Part shown: positions 34,393 to 42,647 of the stretch, piece after piece
Layout: each line of letters begins with the position of its first letter
Position numbering within the stretch: the first letter of the stretch is position 1
Assembly (NCBI RefSeq): GCF_001429295.1
Contig: NZ_LMJL01000007.1
Location: 836,708-900,707, forward strand
DNA from: Flavobacterium sp. Root935
GTDB taxonomy: Bacteria; Bacteroidota; Bacteroidia; Flavobacteriales; Flavobacteriaceae
Length of the DNA: 64,000 nucleotides
Reading direction: 5' to 3'
Made by a program: the position numbers and the translations under genes
Notes under the pieces: generated by a model
Told to the model about the DNA's origin: nothing
The model's input: only the letters and a program-made list of their open reading frames with translations
Database searches by the model: none

Positions 34393-36819
34393 TTATTCGT
34401 ATTTTAAATATTTTAAAACATCTATTTTAGTTACTTGGAAAGCTTTTGTTAGAACAATTAATAAAGTTAAAAACAAAAGAGAAATCAGTGCAATGCCAAA
34501 AGGAACAGTTGAAATTCCGATTCTAAAAGCAAAATCTTCAAGCCATTTTTGCAATAAAATGTAGGCAGGAACAATTCCGATTCCAAATCCTATTAGACAA
34601 AAAACAATATATTGTTTTGACAATTCTTTTAAAAGAGCATCTGTTTCTGCTCCTAAAGTTTTTCTAATAGCGATTTCTTTCAATCTTCTCTCCATCGAAA
34701 ATGATGCCAAAGCAAACAATCCGAAGATCGCAATGATGATTACTACTAAATTTAAGATAAAAAAGAGGTTTTTTTGTTTTACTTGTTCCTCATAAGTCTT
34801 TGCAAATCCTTTATTAACGAATTCATAATCAAACGGATAGTCAGGGTTAATATTAGCTTCCCAATATGTTTTTAATTTTGATAATGTTTCACTCAAATTA
34901 TTTGGAGAAACTTTTACATAAACATTTTGAAAATTATTCCATTTTAGAGTTTTCATGTTGATAAAAACCATTGGCGGCACCTTATTTTGTAAACCTGTAA
35001 TATGGAAATCTTTTACAACACCTACAATCTTAAATTTTAAAGTTCCTTTTTCGGTGCCCCATCCCGAAGTGATAACGGTATTTATAGGGTTTTTAAGCAT
35101 TAATTCTTTCGCTAAGGTTTCATTTATCAGCCAGTTGTCTATAGTATCTGAAGCAAATTTTGGCGATAAATTACGGCCTTCTACAATTTTAATTTTCATC
35201 ATTTCCAAAAAGCCAAAATCCATTTCGACATTTCTTGGCTGTACAAAAATGCCATTATGAGTAAAACCAGAACTAGAATTCGTACTGTTTCCAAAAGTTC
35301 CTGCAAAAGTAGAGACTTCTTTAACGCCAGGCATTTTAAGAATTTCTTGTTTTGTGGTTTCGTATTTTTGACCTTTTTTGCTGTAATCCTGATAATTAAA
35401 CGGAATACGAATTACTTGATTACCGCTAAAACCAAGATCTTTATTCATCATGTAATCAACCTGAGAATTTACAATTAAAGCACCGATAATGAAAAATGCT
35501 GCAATTCCGAATTGAAAAATAAGCATCGAATTTCGAATCCAGATGCCGCTTTTACTTCTAGAAAAATTACCTTTTAAAACTTTTAGGGTTTCGAAATTTG
35601 AGATATAAATGGCAGGGAAAATACCCGCAAGAATGATTACTAATCCAAATATTAAAATGAGCTGCAGGTAAAATTCACTGCCATTCATAGTCAAAGTTTT
35701 TCTTAAAAAAGTATTGTAATACGGTAGAGAAAGTTCTACGATTGCCAGCGCAAACAAAATCGCCAGTGTTACAATTATTGCTGTTTCGAATATAAACTGT
35801 GCAACAATCTGGTTTTTTGAAGCTCCCACAATTTTGCGGACACCAACTTCTTTAGCACGTTTTATAGCAGATGCAGTCGCTAGATTAATGTAATTTACCA
35901 ATGATAAAACTAAAATTAAAAGAGATAAACCTGCCATAATATACAAAAGCTGCAAATTTCCTTTCCCTTCTGGAGATGCTGAACCTGAAGATTTTGTGCC
36001 ATGCAAGTAGCGTGTTTTCAGCTGGTCAAGTATAACTTTGACTTCGCCATTCTCTTTTATGTACTGCTCAACAGTTTGGCCGCTTGCTTTAGCATCTTTT
36101 AAAGTTCTGTTTACAAAATTTACGTTTTGCATTTTCTTTAAAACCGTTGCAACGTCAACACCTTTTTTGGTTTTAATCATCAAACCATAACTAAAATTCC
36201 CCCATTGATTAAGATCGTTTTCACGCAAAATCCCTCCAAAAACATAATTAGGTTCAACAGATGAAGGTTTTACAATGCGATAAACAGATTTTACAGTATA
36301 AGACTTATCGTCATAAGTAATAGATTTTCCTATCGGATCTTCATCTCCAAAAAGCAGTTTCGCCTGTTCTTCCGAAATAGCTGCACTGTTTTTTTCTTTC
36401 AGAATGTCTTTTTTGGCCCCTTTGATTATTGGGAAAGGATAAAAATCAAAAAAGTTATTATCGGTCACGGTTATCTTTTTATCAATTACTTTCTTATTCT
36501 GATATTTGATTACAGCTTCGCTGTACCAATCGTTTAAGAAACAAATTTGCTCAATCTCAGGAATTGTAGTTTTGCAAGTTTGTCCAAAAGGAATTGAACT
36601 TGTGGTCCAAGTGTCTCCAGTTGCGCCTATTTTATTAAGTACCTGATAGACATTTTCTTTTTCAGGATTCCATTGATCGTATGCGTGTTCATTGTTCCAA
36701 TATAAAATGGCGAAAATGACACCAGAAATTCCGATACTTAATCCTAAAACATTTAAGAACGAAAACAATTTGCTTTGTCTTAAATGATAAACAAATATTT
36801 TAAACCAGTTGAAAATCAT
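34393..36819 (-). CDS. ABC transporter permease, MacB/FtsX type
   Basis: An 808-residue inner-membrane permease. A first helix (about 18-40) is followed by a large periplasmic MacB-PCD domain. Three helices around 290-410 form the first FtsX domain. A fourth-helix region near 430 starts a second periplasmic domain, and the C-terminal FtsX domain occupies 690-800. This duplicated eight-helix form is common in Bacteroidetes. Motifs such as LVNYINLATASAIKRAKEVGVRKIVGAS and MERRLKEIAIRKTLGAE are the coupling helices. It is in one operon with the ATPase and periplasmic adaptor upstream, forming a MacAB-type mechanotransmission system for export of a small molecule or peptide, or for envelope work. 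The outer-membrane partner is not in this cluster. Confidence 0.94.
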   Translation of the reverse strand: MIFNWFKIFVYHLRQSKLFSFLNVLGLSIGISGVIFAILYWNNEHAYDQWNPEKENVYQVLNKIGATGDTWTTSSIPFGQTCKTTIPEIEQICFLNDWYSEAVIKYQNKKVIDKKITVTDNNFFDFYPFPIIKGAKKDILKEKNSAAISEEQAKLLFGDEDPIGKSITYDDKSYTVKSVYRIVKPSSVEPNYVFGGILRENDLNQWGNFSYGLMIKTKKGVDVATVLKKMQNVNFVNRTLKDAKASGQTVEQYIKENGEVKVILDQLKTRYLHGTKSSGSASPEGKGNLQLLYIMAGLSLLILVLSLVNYINLATASAIKRAKEVGVRKIVGASKNQIVAQFIFETAIIVTLAILFALAIVELSLPYYNTFLRKTLTMNGSEFYLQLILIFGLVIILAGIFPAIYISNFETLKVLKGNFSRSKSGIWIRNSMLIFQFGIAAFFIIGALIVNSQVDYMMNKDLGFSGNQVIRIPFNYQDYSKKGQKYETTKQEILKMPGVKEVSTFAGTFGNSTNSSSGFTHNGIFVQPRNVEMDFGFLEMMKIKIVEGRNLSPKFASDTIDNWLINETLAKELMLKNPINTVITSGWGTEKGTLKFKIVGVVKDFHITGLQNKVPPMVFINMKTLKWNNFQNVYVKVSPNNLSETLSKLKTYWEANINPDYPFDYEFVNKGFAKTYEEQVKQKNLFFILNLVVIIIAIFGLFALASFSMERRLKEIAIRKTLGAETDALLKELSKQYIVFCLIGFGIGIVPAYILLQKWLEDFAFRIGISTVPFGIALISLLFLTLLIVLTKAFQVTKIDVLKYLKYE

Positions 36820-36870
36820 TTTGATGTATATTTTTATAGTTGATATGGCAGTTTATAAAACCGTTTGGTT

Positions 36871-36945
36871 CTAAAGAAGAGTAAATATTTTGCAGGCCAG
36901 CTCTACCAGAGCTACGAGTGCAGTAACAATAATTTTGATCATCAT
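36871..36945 (-). CDS. Possible 24-residue membrane microprotein between the ATPase and permease genes
   Basis: A short frame begins with tandem ATG codons three bases after the ATPase stop and reads MMIKIIVTALVALVELACKI followed by FTLL and a TAG. The peptide is one hydrophobic helix with a central Glu and a Cys. It sits inside the operon in a gap of 129 bases. The placement and composition suggest a translationally coupled small membrane subunit, but nothing else supports it and chance cannot be excluded. Confidence 0.35.
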   Translation of the reverse strand: MMIKIIVTALVALVELACKIFTLL

Positions 36946-36948
36946 TTT

Positions 36949-37656
36949 TTATTTAGCGTCCATAAAAACATCAACATTACGTTGGTTTAATTTCTCAGAA
37001 AATATAACTCCGTCTTTCATGTGAATGGTTCTTTGCGAAAAAGAAGCATCATAATCAGAGTGGGTAACCATCAAAATTGTAGCACCTTTAGCATGTAAAT
37101 CGGTTAAAAGTTCCATCACTTCATTACCATTTTTACTATCTAAATTTCCAGTTGGCTCATCGGCCAAAATAATTTTCGGATCATTCACCAAAGCTCTTGC
37201 AACGGCAACTCTTTGTTGCTGTCCGCCCGAAAGTTGCTGCGGGAAATGTTTCAAACGATGAGAAATATTTAGTTTCTCGGCAATAGCTTCAATTTTTTGT
37301 TTTCTTTCAGAAGCTTTTACGTTGTTGTAAAGCAACGGTAATTCGATATTATCATAAACAGAAAGTTCATCGATTAAGTTGAAGTTTTGAAAAATAAAAC
37401 CGATATTTTCTTTTCTCACCTTAGCTCTTCCTTTTTCCTTTAGACCAATCATTTCCTGATCTAATAATTTATAGCTTCCGTCGCTCGCGCTGTCCAAAAG
37501 TCCGATGATATTCAATAGAGTTGATTTTCCGCAGCCAGAAGGGCCCATAATTGTTAGAAAATCTCCTTTTTTTATTTCTAAGTTGATACCGCTTAAAGCA
37601 GCAGTTTCGATTTCTTCTGTTCTAAAAACTTTGGTTAAATTCTGAATTGTGATCAT
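36949..37656 (-). CDS. ABC transporter ATP-binding protein (MacB/LolD type)
   Basis: A 235-residue cytoplasmic ATPase that drives the permease encoded downstream. Walker A is GPSGCGKST, the signature is LSGGQQQRVAVARAL, Walker B with the catalytic Glu is IILADEPTGNLD, and the H-loop His is in MVTHSDYDAS. NLDSKNGNEVMELL is typical of the MacB/LolD branch. Residues 220-235 form a short non-conserved tail. It follows the periplasmic adaptor gene by about 150 bases containing a palindromic repeat, and precedes the permease. Confidence 0.96.
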   Translation of the reverse strand: MITIQNLTKVFRTEEIETAALSGINLEIKKGDFLTIMGPSGCGKSTLLNIIGLLDSASDGSYKLLDQEMIGLKEKGRAKVRKENIGFIFQNFNLIDELSVYDNIELPLLYNNVKASERKQKIEAIAEKLNISHRLKHFPQQLSGGQQQRVAVARALVNDPKIILADEPTGNLDSKNGNEVMELLTDLHAKGATILMVTHSDYDASFSQRTIHMKDGVIFSEKLNQRNVDVFMDAK

Positions 37657-37724
37657 AATTTTTTAGGTTTTGAAATGTTATTAAATACGTTTTTTGATTG
37701 ATGATTGAAACGATGATTTTTTTG

Positions 37725-37808
37725 TTTTTTTGTTGTTTCAAGTTTCAAGTTTCAGGTTTCAGGTTGGTTGGCGGCGTGAAACCTGAAGCCTGAAACTTGA
37801 AACAAAAA
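37725..37808. repeat. Palindrome, 'TTTCAGGTTTCAAG' family, copy 2
   Basis: The arm at 37725-37765 consists of tandem GTTTCAAG and GTTTCAGG words. It pairs with 37776-37808 (GAAACCTGAAGCCTGAAACT and a following TTGAAAC) over a GC-rich loop of about 10 bases. It fills the adaptor-ATPase gap of the operon. Confidence 0.88.
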
Positions 37809-39050
37809 TTACTTGTCAAGCGAAAGTTCCTCGATATCTTTATAGTCAGAATAAGAAGAAGTAATTACAGATTCGCCTTCTTTTATACCTTCTAAAACTT
37901 CATAGTAAGCAGGATTTTCGCGTCCTAGTTTTATATTTCTTCTTTCGGCTTTATTTCCTTTTACTACAAAAATCCATTTTCCTGCTGTTTCCTGATTAAA
38001 ACTTCCTTTTGGAATTACAAGAGTTTTGTTCTTTTCAGATAAAATTAGTTTCACGCCAAAGCTAAGTCCGTCTTGCAGTGCAATATCTTCTTTTGAAGTA
38101 AAAACCAATTCAACTGTAAAGTGGCCGCTTTTTACTTCTGGGATAACTTTGGTAACCAAAACCTCAAGATTTTTTCCTTTGTATTCAACCTGGCCTTTTA
38201 AACCTTCTCTAATTTTTTCTAGGTAAAACTCATCAACATCAGCAGAAAGTTTGTAACCGCGTTTTGAATCGATTTTTCCAATGCTTTCCCCAGCTTGAAA
38301 AGTTTTTCCTAAAACAGGTTCAAAAGAAGTTAATCTTCCAGATTCTGGCGCTGTGATTAAAAAATTCTTTTTGTTGTTTCTAAGAATTTCCAAACTTTTC
38401 TCCATAGTTTGAATCGAACGATTAATTTGAGAAATCTGAATTTGATTGGTTTGTTTCTCTTTTTGAATACTCTGCTGAATCGTTCTTTTGCGTTCTTCCT
38501 GAAAACGAAGACTTTCCTTAAAAGTATTCCAATCGTTTTTCGAGATTACATCTTTGGCAAACAATTTAGCGTTTACATCATATAATCTTTTGGCATCGTT
38601 GTAATCATGTTCGATTAAAACAAAATCTTTGGTTAAATTTAGTTCTTGATTTCGGATATTTAATTTCCCTGTATTTAAGTTGTTGATTTGTTCGATAATA
38701 GCCGTTTCCTGAGTCAAATAATTCAATTCTGTATTCGGATTGTATAAACGAGCCAGCGATTGCCCTTTGGTCACCATTGCACCATTTTCTACAAAAATTT
38801 CTTTTACAGAACCGCCTTCAGTAACGTTTACAAGCATTACATTTAAAGGTTCAACTTTTGCCTGAAAAACAACAAAGTCTTCAAAAAAAGCTTTTTCAGC
38901 TTTTTGAATTACCAATTCTTCAGTTTTTACATTTAAAGTTCTTTTGGTGTTAAAAGCAAAAATGATGATTACCGCCAAAGCTAAAAAAACAGCAATTGCT
39001 ATTGCGAGATATCTAAATTTTTTACTTTTACGAGGAATTATCTTGTCCAT
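37809..39050 (-). CDS. Periplasmic adaptor of the MacAB-type system (HlyD/MacA family)
   Basis: A membrane-fusion protein of 413 residues from the chosen start. It begins MDKIIPRKSKKFRYLAIAIA with an N-terminal anchor helix. After it come a lipoyl-like half (NVTEGGSVKEIFVENGAMVTKGQSLARL), a long coiled-coil hairpin (about 110-230, rich in Gln/Lys/Glu), the second lipoyl half (ITAPESGRLTSFEPVLGKTFQAGESIG), and beta-barrel and membrane-proximal domains. An upstream ATG (39077) exists, but a sigma-54-like promoter at 39095-39081 would start transcription near 39070, so the later start is preferred. It is the first gene of the efflux operon and is divergent from an NtrC-type activator gene. Confidence 0.92.
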   Translation of the reverse strand: MDKIIPRKSKKFRYLAIAIAVFLALAVIIIFAFNTKRTLNVKTEELVIQKAEKAFFEDFVVFQAKVEPLNVMLVNVTEGGSVKEIFVENGAMVTKGQSLARLYNPNTELNYLTQETAIIEQINNLNTGKLNIRNQELNLTKDFVLIEHDYNDAKRLYDVNAKLFAKDVISKNDWNTFKESLRFQEERKRTIQQSIQKEKQTNQIQISQINRSIQTMEKSLEILRNNKKNFLITAPESGRLTSFEPVLGKTFQAGESIGKIDSKRGYKLSADVDEFYLEKIREGLKGQVEYKGKNLEVLVTKVIPEVKSGHFTVELVFTSKEDIALQDGLSFGVKLILSEKNKTLVIPKGSFNQETAGKWIFVVKGNKAERRNIKLGRENPAYYEVLEGIKEGESVITSSYSDYKDIEELSLDK

Positions 39051-39080
39051 TTTTTTCAATATTTTACTGATAATCAATAG

Positions 39081-39095
39081 GTAAATACTGTGCCA
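39081..39095 (-). promoter_or_regulatory. Sigma-54-like promoter of the efflux operon
   Basis: On the minus strand TGGCAC (39095-39090), five bases and TTAC (39084-39081) match the sigma-54 consensus TGGCAC-N5-TTGC except for A instead of G in the -12 GC pair. It lies 31 bases upstream of the adaptor start and opposite the gene of a sigma-54-dependent activator. Both facts raise its likelihood despite the mismatch. Confidence 0.5.
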
Positions 39096-39160
39096 TAAAA
39101 TTTATTATTTGTAAAGTCTTGATTTTAAAGAAGCTTTTAAAACCGCTTTGAAAAACTAGT

Positions 39161-39186
39161 GTTCGATAATGAACAGTTGACCGTTC
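39161..39186. promoter_or_regulatory. Candidate activator-binding palindromes (upstream activating site)
   Basis: GTTCGATAATGAAC (39161-39174, arms GTTC/GAAC) directly abuts GAACAGTTGACCGTTC (39171-39186, arms GAAC/GTTC). They lie about 90-115 bases upstream of the predicted efflux transcript start, the usual distance for an enhancer of an NtrC-type protein, and just before the activator's own gene. Confidence 0.45.
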
Positions 39187-39210
39187 GGAAGCGGACAGAA
39201 AAAATACCAC

Positions 39211-40575
39211 ATGAGAAAGAAACAAGCCCAAATATTAGTTGTATACGATCAGGAAGAAATTCTTTTTTCGGCAAAAATGATTCTTAAAAAGCATTTTGAG
39301 ACGATTTTTACAACAAATAGTCCCAAAAAAATCATTTCAATTTTAAGTGAAAATGAAATAAATGTGGTTTTGCTTGACATGAATTACCGAATTGGTTTTG
39401 AAGATGGGAGGGAAGGAATTCATTGGCTGAAAGAAATTAAAACACTTTCGCCGCAAACTATTGTGATTTTAATGACAGCTTTTGGTAAAATTGAAACGGC
39501 TGTAGAAGGAATAAAAATTGGAGCTTTTGATTATGTTCTAAAACCTTGGAACAATGAAAAACTCTTAGAGACGATTGATAAAGCTGTAGTTGAAAGCAGA
39601 AAGAACAGCAAGAAAACATCTTTGGATAAAAATGAAAAAACCGAAAAGAAATATTTTGTCGGAACTTCAGTCAAAATAAAACAAGCCTATTCCATAGCTG
39701 AAAAAGTAGCTAAGACGGATGCTAATGTTTTGATTTTAGGCGAAAATGGAACTGGTAAATATGTTTTTGCCGAATTTATTCATCAGCATTCTGAAAGAAA
39801 AAACCAGCCTTTTGTACATGTCGATTTAGGTTCGTTAAGTGATAATTTATTCGAAAGCGAGCTTTTTGGTTATGCAAAAGGAGCTTTTACAGATGCAAAA
39901 ATTGACACTCCCGGACGTTTTGAAAACGCTTCAAACGGAACGATTTTTTTAGATGAAATAGGAAATATTCCGCTTCATCTTCAGGCTAAATTGCTTCACG
40001 TTTTACAAACTAAAACCGTTACGCGTTTAGGCGAAAGCAAACCCAGACCTTTAAATGTACGTGTTATTGCCGCGACCAACAGCGATATTAAAGCCGAAGT
40101 AAAGAACAAAACTTTTCGCGAAGATTTATTGTATAGAATAAATACGATGGAAATAAATCTGCCATCTCTGCGCGAAAGAAAAGACGATATTGTGCCAATG
40201 GCAAATTTTATCCTGCAGCAGATTGCAGAAAAATACAATCAGAGTCCCGATGCTTCGGGATGGCGTTTTGATGACAATGCAGCTCCATATTTAGAGCGAT
40301 ATCCTTGGAAAGGAAACGTTCGTGAAATGGAAAATAAAATTGAACGAGCTTTAATTTTGTCTGAAAACAATACAATTTCTGTAATCGATTTGGATATTCT
40401 AGATTTTGAAGAAATTCAGGAAAACGATGAAAATCCGTTGTCTGAAATGGAGAAAAGCGCAATCGAAAAAGCATTATTTAAACATAACGGAAATATTTCT
40501 AAAACAGCCGAAGAATTAGGTTTGTCACGCGCCGCCCTGTATCGAAGAATCGAAAAATATGATTTAAAGAATTAG
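39211..40575 (+). CDS. Sigma-54-dependent response regulator (NtrC family)
   Basis: A 454-residue activator with receiver, AAA+ and Fis-type HTH domains. The receiver (1-125) keeps the phosphoacceptor Asp56 (VVLLDMNY), Thr93 (LMTAFG) and Lys (LKPWN), but the usual first acidic residue of the pair is Tyr12 (LVVYDQEE instead of LVVDDQEE). The AAA+ domain (150-375) has Walker A GENGTGKY, the sigma-54 loop GAFTDA in place of GAFTGA, a form I know from other Bacteroidetes regulators, and Walker B GTIFLDEIGN. The C-terminus NISKTAEELGLSRAALYRRIEKY is the DNA-binding helix-turn-helix. The sensor kinase gene follows, and the efflux operon is divergent. Confidence 0.94.
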   Translation: MRKKQAQILVVYDQEEILFSAKMILKKHFETIFTTNSPKKIISILSENEINVVLLDMNYRIGFEDGREGIHWLKEIKTLSPQTIVILMTAFGKIETAVEGIKIGAFDYVLKPWNNEKLLETIDKAVVESRKNSKKTSLDKNEKTEKKYFVGTSVKIKQAYSIAEKVAKTDANVLILGENGTGKYVFAEFIHQHSERKNQPFVHVDLGSLSDNLFESELFGYAKGAFTDAKIDTPGRFENASNGTIFLDEIGNIPLHLQAKLLHVLQTKTVTRLGESKPRPLNVRVIAATNSDIKAEVKNKTFREDLLYRINTMEINLPSLRERKDDIVPMANFILQQIAEKYNQSPDASGWRFDDNAAPYLERYPWKGNVREMENKIERALILSENNTISVIDLDILDFEEIQENDENPLSEMEKSAIEKALFKHNGNISKTAEELGLSRAALYRRIEKYDLKN

Positions 40576-40710
40576 ACTTAAATTAAGTTTTGCCGCAAAT
40601 TTAGAAGATTAAAAATGATTATTATATGCTGCGCGATTAGATTTAATTTAGGTTGGTGATTAAGATCAATCTTTTTAATTCTTAAAATCTATGGCAATAA
40701 AAAATAAAAC

Positions 40711-42036
40711 ATGAAGAATTGGAAATTTTATAACGCTTTGTTTGTAAGGGTTTTGTTTGTCATGATTCTTTTTTTATGCAGTGTTTTGCTGCTTTACAAA
40801 GGATTTCGATTCAACGCCATTTTAGCTGGTTTTTTTGTATTGATTTTTCTGTTCGAAATGTACTTTTTTGTCAAGAGCCAATTATTGTTTTATGACAAAA
40901 CGATAAACTCCATTTTGCACAATGACTTTTCTACGCATTTTCAAGAAGAACATAAAAAAGACAATTTCAAGAGTTTATATCTTTTGTATGATACTTTAAA
41001 AGTTCAAAAACAGGAGCAGATTTCAAAAGAATTGATTTATCGTTCGATATTGAACAGCATTGATACTGCAGCTTTAATTTTAGAAAAAGAAAATGATACT
41101 TGGTCGATTTTTATAATGAATGACTGCTTTTCGAACTTATTCAAAGTGCCGAAAGTGAGTCATTGGAAATACCTAAAAAATTATATTCCTGCGCTTTGCA
41201 GCGAAATCGAAAATGTTGGTTTTACAGAACTAAAAACTGCTATTTCGATCAAAATTGAAGATCAGGATCTGCAGACTTTTATGCTGCAGACTTCGCATAC
41301 ATCAACGTATGATAAGGAATATTTTATTATTCTATTAGACAGCATTCAGCGTGTGATTGAGAAAAAAGAAAAAGAAGCGTGGATTAATTTAATGAAAATC
41401 ATTTCGCATGAATTAATGAATTCCTTAACGCCGATTCGGGCGCTTTCACAGAATTTACTTCACATTGTAGATCAGGAAAAGCTAGAAGAAGATGATTTTG
41501 AAGATATTAAAAGCAGTATTTCGACCATTATAAACCGCAGCGATCATTTACAGGTGTTTGTTGAAAATTATAGAAAACTAGCCATGCTTCCGACACCAAA
41601 TAAACAAATCACGCCCATTAATGCCTTGTTTGAAGATTGTCTGCGAATTATGAGTCCGATTTTGAAAGCAGAAGGCATCGAATTGGTTAATGAAATCAAT
41701 AGCTCCCGTTCTATTTTGATAGATAAAAACCAAATGGAACAAGTGATTATTAATTTGATTACCAATAGTATTCATGCTTTAAAAGAAAAAACAGAAAAGA
41801 AATTAATTCTTTCCAGCTATACCGAAAACAATCGTTTCTTTATTATAATTTCTGATAATGGAAGAGGAGTAGATCCTGAAATTAGAGATAAAGTTTTCTT
41901 GCCTTTCTTCACAACTAGAAAAGACGGCGCTGGTATTGGCTTGACGCTTTCTAAAAATATCATCGAAGCGCACGGTGGTTATTTAAGCTACCAAACCGAT
42001 GAAGAGAAAACAGATTTTGTTATTTGCTTGATTTGA
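40711..42036 (+). CDS. Membrane sensor histidine kinase, partner of the NtrC-type regulator
   Basis: A 441-residue kinase. Two N-terminal helices (about 10-27 and 33-54) flank almost no periplasmic loop, so the signal is probably sensed in the membrane or cytoplasm. A PAS-like segment covers about 100-215. The dimerisation/phosphoacceptor box is IISHELMNSLTPIRALSQNL (His at about 232). The ATPase has the N-box VIINLITNSIHAL, G1 SDNGRGVDPE and G2 GAGIGLTLSKNIIEAHGG. It follows the regulator gene by 135 bases and is its likely partner. Together they probably control the divergent MacAB-type operon in response to envelope or membrane stress, by inference. Confidence 0.93.
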   Translation: MKNWKFYNALFVRVLFVMILFLCSVLLLYKGFRFNAILAGFFVLIFLFEMYFFVKSQLLFYDKTINSILHNDFSTHFQEEHKKDNFKSLYLLYDTLKVQKQEQISKELIYRSILNSIDTAALILEKENDTWSIFIMNDCFSNLFKVPKVSHWKYLKNYIPALCSEIENVGFTELKTAISIKIEDQDLQTFMLQTSHTSTYDKEYFIILLDSIQRVIEKKEKEAWINLMKIISHELMNSLTPIRALSQNLLHIVDQEKLEEDDFEDIKSSISTIINRSDHLQVFVENYRKLAMLPTPNKQITPINALFEDCLRIMSPILKAEGIELVNEINSSRSILIDKNQMEQVIINLITNSIHALKEKTEKKLILSSYTENNRFFIIISDNGRGVDPEIRDKVFLPFFTTRKDGAGIGLTLSKNIIEAHGGYLSYQTDEEKTDFVICLI

Positions 42037-42037
42037 T

Positions 42038-42147
42038 TTTTTTGAACCATATAAGTGATATAAGTTCATTTAAACATTGCGTATAAATTTTACGCAAAGT
42101 TATTGGTATTTAATCGCGCAAAGAAACGAACTTATATGGTTCAAAAA
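42038..42147. repeat. Palindrome, 'AACCATATAAG' family, copy 2
   Basis: The arm at 42038-42075 (GAACCATATAAGTGATATAA) pairs with 42121-42147 (GAACTTATATGGTTC). Inside the loop GCGTAAAATTTATACGC-type sequence at 42079-42095 forms a second short palindrome. It lies between the convergent histidine kinase and ATL genes, where it may end both transcripts. Confidence 0.87.
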
Positions 42148-42149
42148 AC

Positions 42150-42476
42150 TTAAAGTTCGACTTCTGGTTTCCAAAAGTGTTTTTCTAAATCTACAATTTG
42201 GTTATTGACAACTTTAATTCCTTCGTTCTCTAAAAGCTGCTGCATTAAATTCGTTCCGTCAAAGTGATGCTTTCCTGTTAAAAGTCCTTTTTGGTTTACA
42301 ACTCTGTGAGCTGGAACATCGTCCATATTATGGCAGGCATTCATTGCCCAGCCAACCATCCTGGCAGAACGGGCGGCTCCCAAGGCTTTTGCAATTGCAC
42401 CATAAGAGGTTACTTTTCCGTACGGAATCTGTCTTGCGATTGTATAAACTCTTTCGAAAAAATTTTCCTCAGCCAT
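42150..42476 (-). CDS. Alkyltransferase-like protein (ATL, MGMT fold)
   Basis: A 108-residue protein with the DNA-binding C-terminal fold of O6-methylguanine-DNA methyltransferase: YGKVTSYGAIAKALGAARSA is the helix-turn-helix with the nucleotide-flipping Arg (SARMVGWAM). The active-site motif PCHR of the repair enzymes reads PAHR here (VPAHRVVNQKG), so the methyl-accepting Cys is absent. Proteins of this kind bind O6-alkylguanine and are thought to hand the lesion to nucleotide excision repair. Length is typical for ATL. It is alone, between a histidine kinase gene and a LysE-family gene. Confidence 0.93.
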   Translation of the reverse strand: MAEENFFERVYTIARQIPYGKVTSYGAIAKALGAARSARMVGWAMNACHNMDDVPAHRVVNQKGLLTGKHHFDGTNLMQQLLENEGIKVVNNQIVDLEKHFWKPEVEL

Positions 42477-42507
42477 GATTTATTTTTTATCGCGTATTAG
42501 ATTCAAG

Positions 42508-42645
42508 TTTCACGCAGATTTTGCAGATTTAAGCAGATTGAAATTGAATAAATTTAATTAATCTGCCGGATAAATATATCTGCTTGAAAAAATTATTCAC
42601 CACAAAATAGAAAATTATTTTAATCCTTTCAATCTGTGGCTATAA
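42508..42645. repeat. Degenerate palindromic repeat, 'CACGCAGATTTTGCAGATTT' family
   Basis: The left part 42508-42545 carries TTTCACGCAGATTTTGCAGA and TTAAGCAGATTG; the right part includes TTAATCTGCCGG and AATCCTTTCAATCTGTGGC. Pairing is patchy, and it looks like a decayed composite of two repeat families. A shorter fragment of the same family lies at 46428-46470. Confidence 0.6.
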
Positions 42646-42647
42646 AA

